DNA of 64,000 bases from Bacteroidales bacterium (lineage in GTDB: Bacteria > Bacteroidota > Bacteroidia > Bacteroidales > Muribaculaceae): NCBI GenBank assembly GCA_910575545.1, contig CAJTFH010000002.1:1-64000 (forward strand), read 5' to 3'. Shown piece by piece: positions 45,593 to 54,100 of the stretch (positions are counted from its first letter, which is position 1; each line of letters opens with the position of its first letter). The position numbers and the translations under genes were made by a program. The notes under the pieces were generated by a model. It had not been told where the DNA came from, searched no databases, and saw only the letters and a list, made by a program, of their open reading frames with translations.

Positions 45593-46486
45593 ATGGCACA
45601 ACATAGAAACGCACTGGGGCGCGGCCTCGGTTCGCTGATTTCAATGGACGACACCCCGGCCCGGGGCACCTCGGCCATCAACGATATTGACCTGTCGCAG
45701 ATTTCACCTAATCCCGAACAGCCCCGCTCCACATTCGATGAGGCGGCTTTGGATGAGCTTGCAGCGTCGATTCGCGAACTGGGGATAATCCAGCCCCTGT
45801 CGTTGCGCAAGACCGGCCCCGACAGCTACCAGATTATCGCCGGCGAGCGGAGATACCGCGCCGCCAAAAAGGCGGGGCTTACATCGGTTCCGGCGTATAT
45901 TCGCACGGCCAATGAGGCTGAATTGACCGAAATGGCCCTTATCGAGAACATCCAGCGTGAAGATCTCAACGCCATAGAAATCGCTCTGACATTCCGCAAG
46001 CTCATCGACCAGTATGACCTGACGCAGGAGCGGCTGTCGGAAAGGGTGGGGAAAAAACGGGCTACGATAGCCAATTTCCTCCGTCTGCTCAAGCTGCCGG
46101 CCGAGGTGCAGTTGGGGCTGCGCGACAAACAGGTTGACATGGGCCATGCACGGGCACTGCTGTCGGTCGACAACCCGTCGGTGCAGCTGAAAATCTATAA
46201 AGAGATATTGAAACATGGTCTTTCTGTCAGGAAGGTGGAGGAGATGGCAAAGGCATACCAGGAAGGGAAAGCCTCAGGGGAAGAGGAGGCCAGACCTGCC
46301 TCTGCGCCCGGCGGATTCGCCAACCATGACTTCGACATCCTGAAAAAGCACCTGTCGTCAGCATTCGGGGCGCCTGTGAAATTCACTCTCAACCGCAAAG
46401 GCTGCGGACAGATTACCTTCGGTTTCTCAAACGAGGAAGACCTCGCCCGCCTCATCACTCTCTTCGACAATCTCCCCCGGCCGTGA
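45593..46486 (+). CDS. parB: chromosome-partitioning protein ParB/Spo0J
   Basis: 297 residues. The N-terminal LGRGLGSLIS motif is the ParA-stimulating segment. The CTP-binding domain has ISPNPEQPRSTFDEAALDEL, then GERRYRAAKKAG and ENIQREDLNAIE. The HTH domain is LTQERLSERVGKKRATIANFLRLLKLP. The C-terminal dimer domain follows a Gly/Ala/Glu linker. ParB loads at parS and slides as a CTP clamp. No full parS was found in the window. Confidence 0.97.
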   Translation: MAQHRNALGRGLGSLISMDDTPARGTSAINDIDLSQISPNPEQPRSTFDEAALDELAASIRELGIIQPLSLRKTGPDSYQIIAGERRYRAAKKAGLTSVPAYIRTANEAELTEMALIENIQREDLNAIEIALTFRKLIDQYDLTQERLSERVGKKRATIANFLRLLKLPAEVQLGLRDKQVDMGHARALLSVDNPSVQLKIYKEILKHGLSVRKVEEMAKAYQEGKASGEEEARPASAPGGFANHDFDILKKHLSSAFGAPVKFTLNRKGCGQITFGFSNEEDLARLITLFDNLPRP

Positions 46487-46536
46487 TGAATTAGGGTATG
46501 CCATAATTGGGCATATTAGAGAAAGACACATTATTT

Positions 46537-46619
46537 TGTAGGGTCGCGACCTGTCGCGACCGCAGATTTGCCGAATAACAATGGCATGCCTTGCGGTCGC
46601 GACAGGTCGCGACCCTGCA
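46537..46619. repeat. large palindrome with 28-base arms
   Basis: The left arm 46537-46564 and right arm 46592-46619 are complementary at 27 of 28 positions and enclose a 27-base spacer. Each arm itself contains the palindrome GGTCGCGACC and its core TCGCGA twice. A shorter relative (TGTAGGGTCGC/GCGACCCTGCA) is at 57263-57292. It lies 50 bases after parB and could act as a terminator or be a mobile palindromic element. Confidence 0.8.
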
Positions 46620-46701
46620 AATATGCAATCAAGCCGAAATCACGGTGCATGTTTTTCTTTAGGAAAGGTGGAAAGAGATTGTTGCAAACCGCCAGATTAT
46701 G

Positions 46702-46877
46702 GAGGGTGTGTCATAATGGCTCATCTGGGTCGTCGCCCGAGGGCTTCGGGTTCGGTCATTGACCTTAGTCAACTCCCTTCACCCTCACCCTCAGGCTCCT
46801 ACCATCTGAACCATTCTGACAGCACCCTCTCCATCCGGATGCAAAAAAGGCGTTGGTCGAATTTCGACACAGCGCCT
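46702..46877. repeat. palindromic intergenic repeat, copy 3 (full-length, core A)
   Basis: It has the same order of elements as copy 1: outer arm GAGGGTGTGTCATAATGG, inner CCCGA/TCGGG hairpin, complementary outer arm, then the AAGGCG/CGCCT palindrome. It differs from copy 1 by one inserted base in the core. It lies upstream of the caspase operon; copy 4 lies directly downstream of it. The 46487-47097 interval has no gene. Confidence 0.85.
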
Positions 46878-46995
46878 ACGATTCAGTGGCAAATAACCGA
46901 ATTATGCAACCCCCCTCGATATATGAACCGGAATTTCGGCTTATGCCCCGAAAATGCAAAAAAATTTGAATAATTGTGTTAAATAATATTAAACA

Positions 46996-47025
46996 GGGGG
47001 GGGTAGAAGATAGGTTGTAATTTTG
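46996..47025 (+). promoter_or_regulatory. promoter-like region of the caspase operon with a G8 tract
   Basis: Eight G (46996-47003) preceded by AAACA, then 14 bases, then TAATTTTG (47018-47025), an exact -7 box. No TTTG box is present; the G tract covers the -33 zone. The layout repeats at 32708-32742 with nine G. Slippage in the tract would change spacing between the -33 zone and the -7 box. Confidence 0.55.
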
Positions 47026-47097
47026 CAAAAAATGGTGGTATGTAGCGGCGTAGGCCGGTGGGAAATAATGAGCTATGAAAATTTTAATAAAAAGAAT

Positions 47098-47712
47098 ATG
47101 AAAACCGGTGCAATGAAAAGATTTGGCTTGATGATGGTTTGTGTGTGGTTGACATGCCTTGGGGCAACGGCGCAGACCTATCGCGGTTTTGTTGATGCAG
47201 CCATGACATTTGACATCCCAAAGGATTTTTATTATTTTAGAGGTGAGCAGGGCTTTCCTTATGATACGGATGTTGCTCCAGTTTTGGCGTTTTCAACAAC
47301 TCATGGTGTGCAGATAAACCGGAATCATTATTTGGGAATCGGCATGGAGTTCAATAAATATTTTAGTGGAATCTATAGTGGCGAGGATAATGAAAAGATT
47401 GGTAGTCTTCCTCTTTATGCCATGTGGCGCATGGATTTTTTCGGAAGAAAAGTGACTCCATTCTTTGATGTGAGGGCCGGGTATCAAGTGGCATGGACTA
47501 AAGGTTTCTATGGCAACATTAACGCAGGCATGAGAATCAGCCTCAGTCGTAGAACCGGATTGAATATTTCAATCGGAGCAAGGATGAGCAGATATTCGGA
47601 TTCTATTACGTGGATTCATATGTATGAGACCAGTTACACCAATTCTGATTATCAAGCTAAAGTGTTTTATAATGTTTTCGGGTTTATGCTTCGGGCAGGT
47701 GTTGATTTTTAA
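47098..47712 (+). CDS. outer-membrane beta-barrel protein
   Basis: 204 residues. A signal peptide (MKRFGLMMVCVWLTCLGATAQ, with a five-residue extension from the 47098 ATG) is followed by alternating-hydrophobic strands such as GIGMEFNKYF, PLYAMWRMDFF, TPFFDVRAGYQV and LNISIGARMSR. It ends in GFMLRAGVDF, a typical barrel-insertion C-terminus. It is a small 8- to 10-strand barrel type. It is the first gene of a three-gene operon with a caspase-like protease and a lipoprotein. ATG 47113 is an alternative start. Confidence 0.75.
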   Translation: MKTGAMKRFGLMMVCVWLTCLGATAQTYRGFVDAAMTFDIPKDFYYFRGEQGFPYDTDVAPVLAFSTTHGVQINRNHYLGIGMEFNKYFSGIYSGEDNEKIGSLPLYAMWRMDFFGRKVTPFFDVRAGYQVAWTKGFYGNINAGMRISLSRRTGLNISIGARMSRYSDSITWIHMYETSYTNSDYQAKVFYNVFGFMLRAGVDF

Positions 47713-47726
47713 ATGTATAGGAAGAT

Positions 47727-49130
47727 ATGAAGAACAGGATATTGATTGCAGTTGTTGCCGCAGCGATGGCGCAGGTGGTCTTTGGGGCGACTGAGACGTT
47801 GAACGGGGTGAGATACACCACGCGGGGGAACACTGAGGCGAGCTGCCGTGTGGCTGATGCGGGTGATAAGTCGGTGGTGGAGGTTGAGGTGCCGGAGCAG
47901 GTGCTGATCGACGGGCTGCCTTATTCGGTGACTTCGGTTGAGGGCAGGGGGTTCAAGGGGGCGAAGCACATAAAGGTGTTGAAACTGCCCAATTCGGTGA
48001 AGCGGATAGGGATGAATGCATTCGAGGGGTGCGAGGGGCTGGAGAGCGTTGTGATTCCCGACCAGGCGAGGGTTGACATCCCAGTCGAGAGCTACGGGTT
48101 CGGGGGCAACGGGCCGTTCAAAGGGTGTGTGAACCTGCGGCAGGTGAGGGGGAACCGGCTTGAGTATCCGGCTTATGCGTTGACGTCGGCATTCAGGAAG
48201 TGCCCGGAGGTTCCGTTTTCGGCGGAAATCCCTTTCCTGACTGCCTCGGATCCTGATGGGGTGCTCCTGGCTGCCGCATCGGCGATAAGCGCCCGGCCTG
48301 CCGAGGTTGTTAAGGTTGACAAGCCGCAGGGGAAGGATGTGCCGGAATGTGAGGTTGACCGGAACATACCGAGGTCGGCCACAGAGAGCCGCAGCCGTTT
48401 TGCGGTGATTATCGGCAATGAGGAGTATCGCAACGGGGTGGCCGGTGTGGATTTTGCGGCTAAGGATGCGCGTGTGTTCGCCGACTATTGCCACCGCACC
48501 CTGGGGCTGCCCCAGAGTAATATCCGGCGGTATGAGAACGCCACCTACGGCGACATGTTAGGGGCGTTGAAGGATATAGCGGCCATAACGGAGGCTTACG
48601 GCGGGGATGTTGACATATTGTTTTATTATGCGGGCCACGGGATTCCCGACGAGCGCGACCGGTCGGCGTATCTGATGCCTGTCGATGCCGACGGGTCGAT
48701 GACTGAGGTTTGCCTGCCGCTGTCGACGCTCTATGAGCGGCTCGGGGGCTTGGGTGCGCGGTCGGTTGTGGTGTTCCTGGATGCGTGCTTCAGCGGGTCG
48801 CAGCGCGGCGACGGTATGCTGATGGCGGCGCGCGGGGTGAAGATCAAGAGCGCCACCACGCGGCCGAAGGGCAACATGGTTGTGTTCTCGGCTGCGTCGG
48901 GCGACCAGACTGCCTACCCATACAAGGAGAAAGGGCACGGAATTTTCACCTATTATCTGCTGGAGAAGCTGCAGGAGACCAAGGGCGATGTGACTTTAGG
49001 CGACCTTTACGAGCATCTGTCGACCAACGTGGCGCAGCAGTCGGTGGTTGTCAACCGCAAGGTTCAGCTTCCGGTTGTGAGTTCCTCGGCGCAGTTGTCG
49101 GGGCAGTGGGAGGATATGAAACTGAAATGA
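47727..49130 (+). CDS. secreted caspase-like (C14) protease with BspA-type repeats
   Basis: 467 residues. The signal peptide is MKNRILIAVVAAAMAQVVFG. Residues about 55-130 contain BspA-type leucine-rich repeats (FKGAKHIKVLKLPNSVKRIG, FEGCEGLESVVIPD). Residues about 220-450 form a caspase fold: FAVIIGNEEYRN, the catalytic His in DILFYYAGHGIPD, the catalytic Cys in VVFLDACFSGS, and the substrate-loop region FSAASGDQTAYPY ... GIFTYYLLEKL. Both catalytic residues are present. Export plus repeats suggests action at the cell surface or on host or neighbour proteins (inference). The codon choice is noticeably G-ended compared with flanking genes. The stop overlaps the next start by the sequence ATGA. 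Confidence 0.9.
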   Translation: MKNRILIAVVAAAMAQVVFGATETLNGVRYTTRGNTEASCRVADAGDKSVVEVEVPEQVLIDGLPYSVTSVEGRGFKGAKHIKVLKLPNSVKRIGMNAFEGCEGLESVVIPDQARVDIPVESYGFGGNGPFKGCVNLRQVRGNRLEYPAYALTSAFRKCPEVPFSAEIPFLTASDPDGVLLAAASAISARPAEVVKVDKPQGKDVPECEVDRNIPRSATESRSRFAVIIGNEEYRNGVAGVDFAAKDARVFADYCHRTLGLPQSNIRRYENATYGDMLGALKDIAAITEAYGGDVDILFYYAGHGIPDERDRSAYLMPVDADGSMTEVCLPLSTLYERLGGLGARSVVVFLDACFSGSQRGDGMLMAARGVKIKSATTRPKGNMVVFSAASGDQTAYPYKEKGHGIFTYYLLEKLQETKGDVTLGDLYEHLSTNVAQQSVVVNRKVQLPVVSSSAQLSGQWEDMKLK

Positions 49131-49642
49131 AAAACGGCTTGATTTTTAAGAATATGAAAAATATATATTCATTGGTGGGTTGGGTGATGATTGCTGCCGG
49201 GATGGGTGCGTTGCCGGCCGGGTGTGGCACGGAGGTTGAGTTCGAGGAGCCTGATTTTGAGGTTGCGGTTAATTTCGACTTCAATACTGTCAGGTTTGAT
49301 TGGGATGGTGGTGACACGGAGGAGAGCCAATGGCCGAGCTTTGTGCCAAATTTTTATCCGTATTATTATAAGGTGGTTGAAAAGCCTGAATGGGTTGAAG
49401 TTGGATATAGCTATAATTCCGGATGGTGTGAAGGTTCGTATGTTGGTCCTCTGCACTGTGGCAGCAATCCATCGGAATCGCCGAGGAGCGGTATTGTCAA
49501 GGTGGTGGTGTCGAATGTTATGAAAGATGAGGTTATATCGAGGGATGAGCCTGGTGGGATTTTGGAGGCGGATTTGCCGGTCTACAGGTTTGAATCTGAA
49601 TTTACGGTTACGCAGGAGGGGCGACCTGGCGGTGAGCAGTAA
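49127..49642 (+). CDS. BACON-like surface lipoprotein
   Basis: 171 residues from the coupled ATG at 49127; ATG 49154 would give a shorter signal. The lipobox GALPAGC is clear. The mature part has the BACON pattern: VRFDWDGGDTEE, a KPEWVEV strand, GIVKVVVSNV and the closing FTVTQEG. BACON domains are all-beta modules common on Bacteroidota surface proteins. The start overlaps the caspase stop by four bases, so the lipoprotein is probably made in proportion to the protease and may be its surface partner or inhibitor (inference). Confidence 0.72.
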   Translation: MKNGLIFKNMKNIYSLVGWVMIAAGMGALPAGCGTEVEFEEPDFEVAVNFDFNTVRFDWDGGDTEESQWPSFVPNFYPYYYKVVEKPEWVEVGYSYNSGWCEGSYVGPLHCGSNPSESPRSGIVKVVVSNVMKDEVISRDEPGGILEADLPVYRFESEFTVTQEGRPGGEQ

Positions 49643-49653
49643 TTGCCGAATAT

Positions 49654-49838
49654 GAGGGTGTGTCATAATGGTTCATCAGGGTCGTAGCCTGAGAGATGGT
49701 CTAAAAATCTTTTGGAAAAAATTTTAGACAATCTCTGAGGGATTCTATGCATAGCAAAGCGCTTCGCGATGACTGACAACACCCTCTCCATCCGGTAACG
49801 AAAAAGGCGCTGTGTCTACATTTTGACACAGCGCCTTT
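49654..49838. repeat. palindromic intergenic repeat, copy 4 (core B)
   Basis: The outer arms match copies 1-3 (GAGGGTGTGTCATAATGG at 49654, ACACCCTC ending 49786). The core is unrelated: a long hairpin with GAGAGAT-x-GTCTAAAA pairing to TTTTAGAC-x-ATCTC (about 49692-49737), then a CGCTTCGCG motif. The closing hairpin at 49803-49838 is a perfect version of the AAGGCG/CGCCTT unit. It lies between the convergent caspase operon and ferritin gene. Confidence 0.8.
49803..49838. terminator. perfect 14-bp bidirectional terminator
   Basis: AAAGGCGCTGTGTC (49803-49816) pairs with GACACAGCGCCTTT (49825-49838) around an 8-base loop. A/T flanks on both sides suit termination from either the caspase operon or the convergent ferritin gene. 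Confidence 0.85.
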
Positions 49839-49869
49839 AATCCTTTACTTTGGGTATAAGCCTGGATTC

Positions 49870-50391
49870 TCAGGCTTTTGCGGCGAGGGGTGAGGGGGTG
49901 TTGTAGGTGCGAGCGGCGAGTTCTTTGTCGAACATGTAGAGGCCGTAGCCGTTGTCGCCGATTTTGTCGAGGGCGTCGATGTAGCCGCGTGCGGTTTCTT
50001 CTTCTTCAACCTGTTCGTTGATGAACCATTGCAGCATGTTCTGTGTGGCATAGTCTTTCTCTTCAACGGCTATTGCGTTGAGGTTGTTAATCAAGGCTGT
50101 GACTTTCTGTTCGTGTGCGAGTGTGGCCTTGAAGGCTTCGAGCGGGCAGCACCATTCGGTGTCGACCTCTGCGATTGGAGCGAGGGTCACTTTCCCGTCG
50201 CGTGCATTGACATAGTTCATCAATATTGTGGCATGATCCTGTTCCTCTTTAAACTGGATCTGGAACCAGTTGGCGATGCCGCTGAATCCTTTGTTTGCAA
50301 AGTGCATCGACATTGAGAGATAGAGATATGCCGACCAGAATTCGGCATTGATTTGAGCGTTCAGCGCTTTTTCAACTTCTGTGTTAAGCAT
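49870..50391 (-). CDS. ftnA: ferritin
   Basis: 173 residues. Non-haem, four-helix-bundle ferritin: NAQINAEFWSAYLYLSMSMHF with the first ligand Glu, IQFKEEQDHATILMNYV with the Glu and His ligands, then FINEQVEEEETARGYID. It oxidises and stores iron in the cytoplasm as a 24-mer. It is monocistronic, separated from the convergent caspase operon by a strong terminator. Confidence 0.96.
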   Translation of the reverse strand: MLNTEVEKALNAQINAEFWSAYLYLSMSMHFANKGFSGIANWFQIQFKEEQDHATILMNYVNARDGKVTLAPIAEVDTEWCCPLEAFKATLAHEQKVTALINNLNAIAVEEKDYATQNMLQWFINEQVEEEETARGYIDALDKIGDNGYGLYMFDKELAARTYNTPSPLAAKA

Positions 50392-50440
50392 TGTTGTAGG
50401 TTGTTATGTAGGTTGGATTAGATAATTCCGGATTATGCGG

Positions 50441-50956
50441 TTAAAAAATATAAGCTATTTTGGCCATCACATTGGCGCTGCACAAATCTTTGACCAGTGC
50501 TCCCTGAATCTCCAGGCCGACGCGTAAAGTAGTGGATATGTCGGCAGATATGCCGGCACCCACGTTAAGCCCGAATCTGCTGATCCGCGATGTCACGTCG
50601 GCATCGCCGTTGGCGGCTCTGTCGCCATGGAAGTTCCAGCTTGTGTAGGTTATGCCCGCAAGGGGATACACTTCGAGGAACCTGTCGAAAGAAAAGGGCA
50701 CATGGGCGTTGACATTGATAATCAAGGCGTCTTCGCTGCTGTGACGGAATGCATAGAGCACTTCCGGCGCCATTCTGAAATGGCGCGAGAACCGGTAGGT
50801 GAAATTAACTCCTGCAAGTCCTGAATTATTCTGACTGACATATCCTGCGGCGAGCCCTACGGTTTTCTCATGCGGTGATGCCGCCATGGCGGTTATTGGT
50901 GTGGCGAGCAGCCCTAAAGCCAATGCTATGGCTGTTATCCATGCTTTTGGTTTCAT
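50441..50956 (-). CDS. small outer-membrane beta-barrel protein
   Basis: 171 residues from MKPKAWITAIALALGLLATP; a start six codons upstream is less likely. The signal peptide ends at AMAAS. Strands such as VGLAAGYVSQNN, GVNFTYRFSRHFRMAPEVLYA, FDRFLEVYPLAGITYTSW and FGLNVGAGISADI alternate, with the last strand ending in AKIAYIF (aromatic terminus). It resembles OprF/OmpX-type porin-like barrels (outer membrane protein beta-barrel domain). Function unknown. Confidence 0.78.
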   Translation of the reverse strand: MKPKAWITAIALALGLLATPITAMAASPHEKTVGLAAGYVSQNNSGLAGVNFTYRFSRHFRMAPEVLYAFRHSSEDALIINVNAHVPFSFDRFLEVYPLAGITYTSWNFHGDRAANGDADVTSRISRFGLNVGAGISADISTTLRVGLEIQGALVKDLCSANVMAKIAYIF

Positions 50957-51177
50957 TGTATTTTCTCTTCTCATACCCTATTCAACGGAATTGCCCCGGA
51001 TTATGTTTGCAAAACTTAACACAATATTTTAACATTGGGGATTCTGTCGGATTGTCTGTCAGTTGAAACGTACCTTGGTTTGGGGAGAGTAGGAAAATCG
51101 CGGTGACCCGCAAGGCAAAGTTACGGAATCTTGCCAATATTTGCCAAGGAAAAGGGAAAAATCATTATCTTCGCATT

Positions 51178-54100
51178 GTGAAAACGGTCTATCGTGTTTT
51201 ACGCTCTGTCCTGGTGTCGGCCATATGCCTTCTGGTGCTGGTTCCGGGGCTGTTGTTTGTTGCGCTGTCGGTCTCGCCGGTGCAGCGCCGCATTGCGTCG
51301 GTCTGTGAAAAAGAGCTGTCGTCGTTGCTTGACTGCCGTGTTACTGTCGGGGGGCTCGGCATAGTGCCTTTCAACAGGGTTGTGCTCCGCAATGTGTCGG
51401 TAGAGACGACCCCTGGCGATACGGCATTGACGGTCAGGCGGCTGGGTGCCGGGGTTAGGCTGTTCAGCCTTATATCGGATGATCCGATAACGGTGAATTA
51501 TGTGGAACTTAACGGCTTGGACTTGCGGTTGATGCGCGATTCGGCGTCTGCTCCTCTCAATATCCAGTGTGTGATAGATGCATTGTCGCCGAAAGACCGC
51601 AACAAACCGCCGTCGAGGTTTGATCTGAGAATCAACACGATTATGCTCAGGTCGTCGTCGGTGTCATATGATGTTATGTCTGAACCTGCCGCTGAGGCTT
51701 TTTCGCCGTCTCATCTGAAAGTGATGAATCTGCGCGCCGACATGCGCATTCCCCGGTTGAAAAACGATGATTTCTGCATAAGCATCAAGCGTATGGGCTT
51801 CAGTGAGCGGAGTGGTTTCTCGCTGACAAACCTCACCGGTGAAGTGGATTTGTCGGCTGATTCGCTGGCCACCCGCAACGTAAATGTCATCCTGCCGAAT
51901 TCATCTTTGTCACTGGCTGACTTTATGTTGCCTCTCAAGGGGCTGCCTTCAATATCTGACCGCTTAAGACATGGCGGCTGGCGGCTGGCATTAGAAAGCG
52001 GCAGTTACGTCACACCGTCAGATTTGTCGGCTTTTATGCCTCAGCTTGAGCGGTTTGATGCGCGGTTGGTTTTCGACAGGCTTTCGGCCTGGGGCAATCT
52101 CGATGATTTGTCGTCAAGTATAAAGCTGTCATATGGCACCGGACTGGCGCTGTCGCTGTCAGGCCGTGTGGCGGATTTAAGCAGGGATAACCGTGTTGCG
52201 AAGGTTGATGAACTTTCATTAAGAGGCACCGGAGAGTCTGTTGCCGAAATTGTTTCGGCATTCACGAGGCTATCGCATAATGATGCTGCTATGATGGCGC
52301 GTCTGGGAGGGGTCACCCTCGATGCTACGGCAGAGATGCGTGGAAGCCGCGGATTTTTCGACGGCGCACTGCACACTGCTGTCGGTTCGGCCGATCTGGT
52401 GGCCGATGGCGTGTTTGTGTCGCCTGAACGTTTTTCGGCCGATGTCACTTTGGCCACCGAAGATTTTATCGATATTGCTGCTCTCACCGGGAATCCCGCC
52501 ATAGGTGGTGTGGAGGGTGATGTCGAGGCGAAAATCAGCCGTTCAGGGCGTAGGTGGGCCGGGAGTGCTGATATGGAACTTGACCGGTTGATGCTCAAAG
52601 GCTATACCTATCTTGCGGCCAAAGCCCATGCCGAACTCGATAACGGGATGCTGACAGCTTCGGCTTCAATCGATAATCCCGATCTGGAGTTTGCGTTGCA
52701 AGGAGCCTATTCGTTAACTCCGGGGTTAAAACATATCACTCTTTCTGGCGATGTAGGGCGGTTCGTCCCGTCGAATCTCAATCTGTGGGGGCGGTTCCCG
52801 GGTGGTGACATAACCGGTAAAATAGATGTGGCCCTTGAGGGGGAGACATTCGGCCATATGGACGGATATGCCACCCTTTCAGGATGGAAACTGGCCATTC
52901 CCGGCGGCGGGGTGCTGCCACTCGATAATTTCACCATGACTTCAAGCCGCGACCATATAGCGGTTCGCAGCGATTATATCGACGGTGAATTGCGCGGGCG
53001 GTATGATTTCCGCCATCTGCCCAAAGCAATGGAGGGCGTGTTGGCGCATGTGTTCCCGTCACTGGCCTCAGAAGCGGGGGATGTGAAAAACAGGGAGGAT
53101 TTCAATGATTTCCGTTATTCGTTCACGCTAAAGCCTACGGAAAGCATTGCCGAGTTCTTCAAACTTCCTGTGAGTGTGGTTTATCCGGCGCAGATTAACG
53201 GGGTGGTCAATGAGCCGGAGGGGGATGTGGCGTTTAACCTGTCTGCTCCATTTTTGCGTAACGGGTCGAAATTGATTGAAGACACCCGTATGTCGGCATT
53301 TGTCAGTGGCTCTGAAAATTCAGCTTCTTTTGATTTGTCGACCGTGGCGCCGACCAAAAACGGGCCGTTGTCGCTTATGGTGCAGTCTGTCGGAGGTGGC
53401 GATGAATTTGATACGGATATTTCATGGAAAATATCCCGCGACAAGGCATATCAAGGAAATGTGGCGGCAACCACCCGCTTTGCGCGCAACGACGACGGTG
53501 TTTTGCTGACCGATATAGGCTTGCAACGCAGTTATCTGACGTTCAATGACTCTACATGGACTGTGAATCCGGCATCAATCCGGCTTGCCGGGCTCGACAG
53601 GATTGATATCCGCGGCATAGATGTGCACCGCAGCGATCAGTTCGTTAAAATCGAGGGCGGTGTGTCGTCGTCGCCTCTTTCTCTGCTGATGGTTGATTTA
53701 CGTAATTTCAACCTGGACTATCTTTTTGAGTCATTAGGCATAGACAAAGTGATGATCGGCGGCGATGCCACCGGCACCTTCTATGCCTCAAGGTTGCTAT
53801 CGAAAGAGCCAATGATTGAGACACCCGGCCTTTCGGTCAAGGCGATAAGCTATAACAAGACGGTTATAGGCGATGCTGTGGTGAAGAGCCGTTGGGATAC
53901 TGAAACACGCGGAATCACCCTCGCTGCCGCCATCAGCCAGGAAGGGGGGCGCAGTTCGTTTGTCGACGGGGCGATTTATCCTCTAAATGATTCTCTCGAT
54001 ATAACTTTTACCGTCGACCATGCCAATGTGGGGTTCATGCGCCCATATATGGAGGCTTTCGCGTCGGATATATCAGGCCGGGCGTCGGGGCGCGCACGTA

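Noticed and set aside
46568-46973. Overlapping plus-strand frames between parB and the caspase operon
   Set aside because: They run through the large palindrome and repeat copy 3 and show no protein features.
48785-49126. Frame overlapping the caspase gene and running into the lipoprotein gene
   Set aside because: The first part is an out-of-frame reading of the protease. The real lipoprotein starts at 49127 or 49154.
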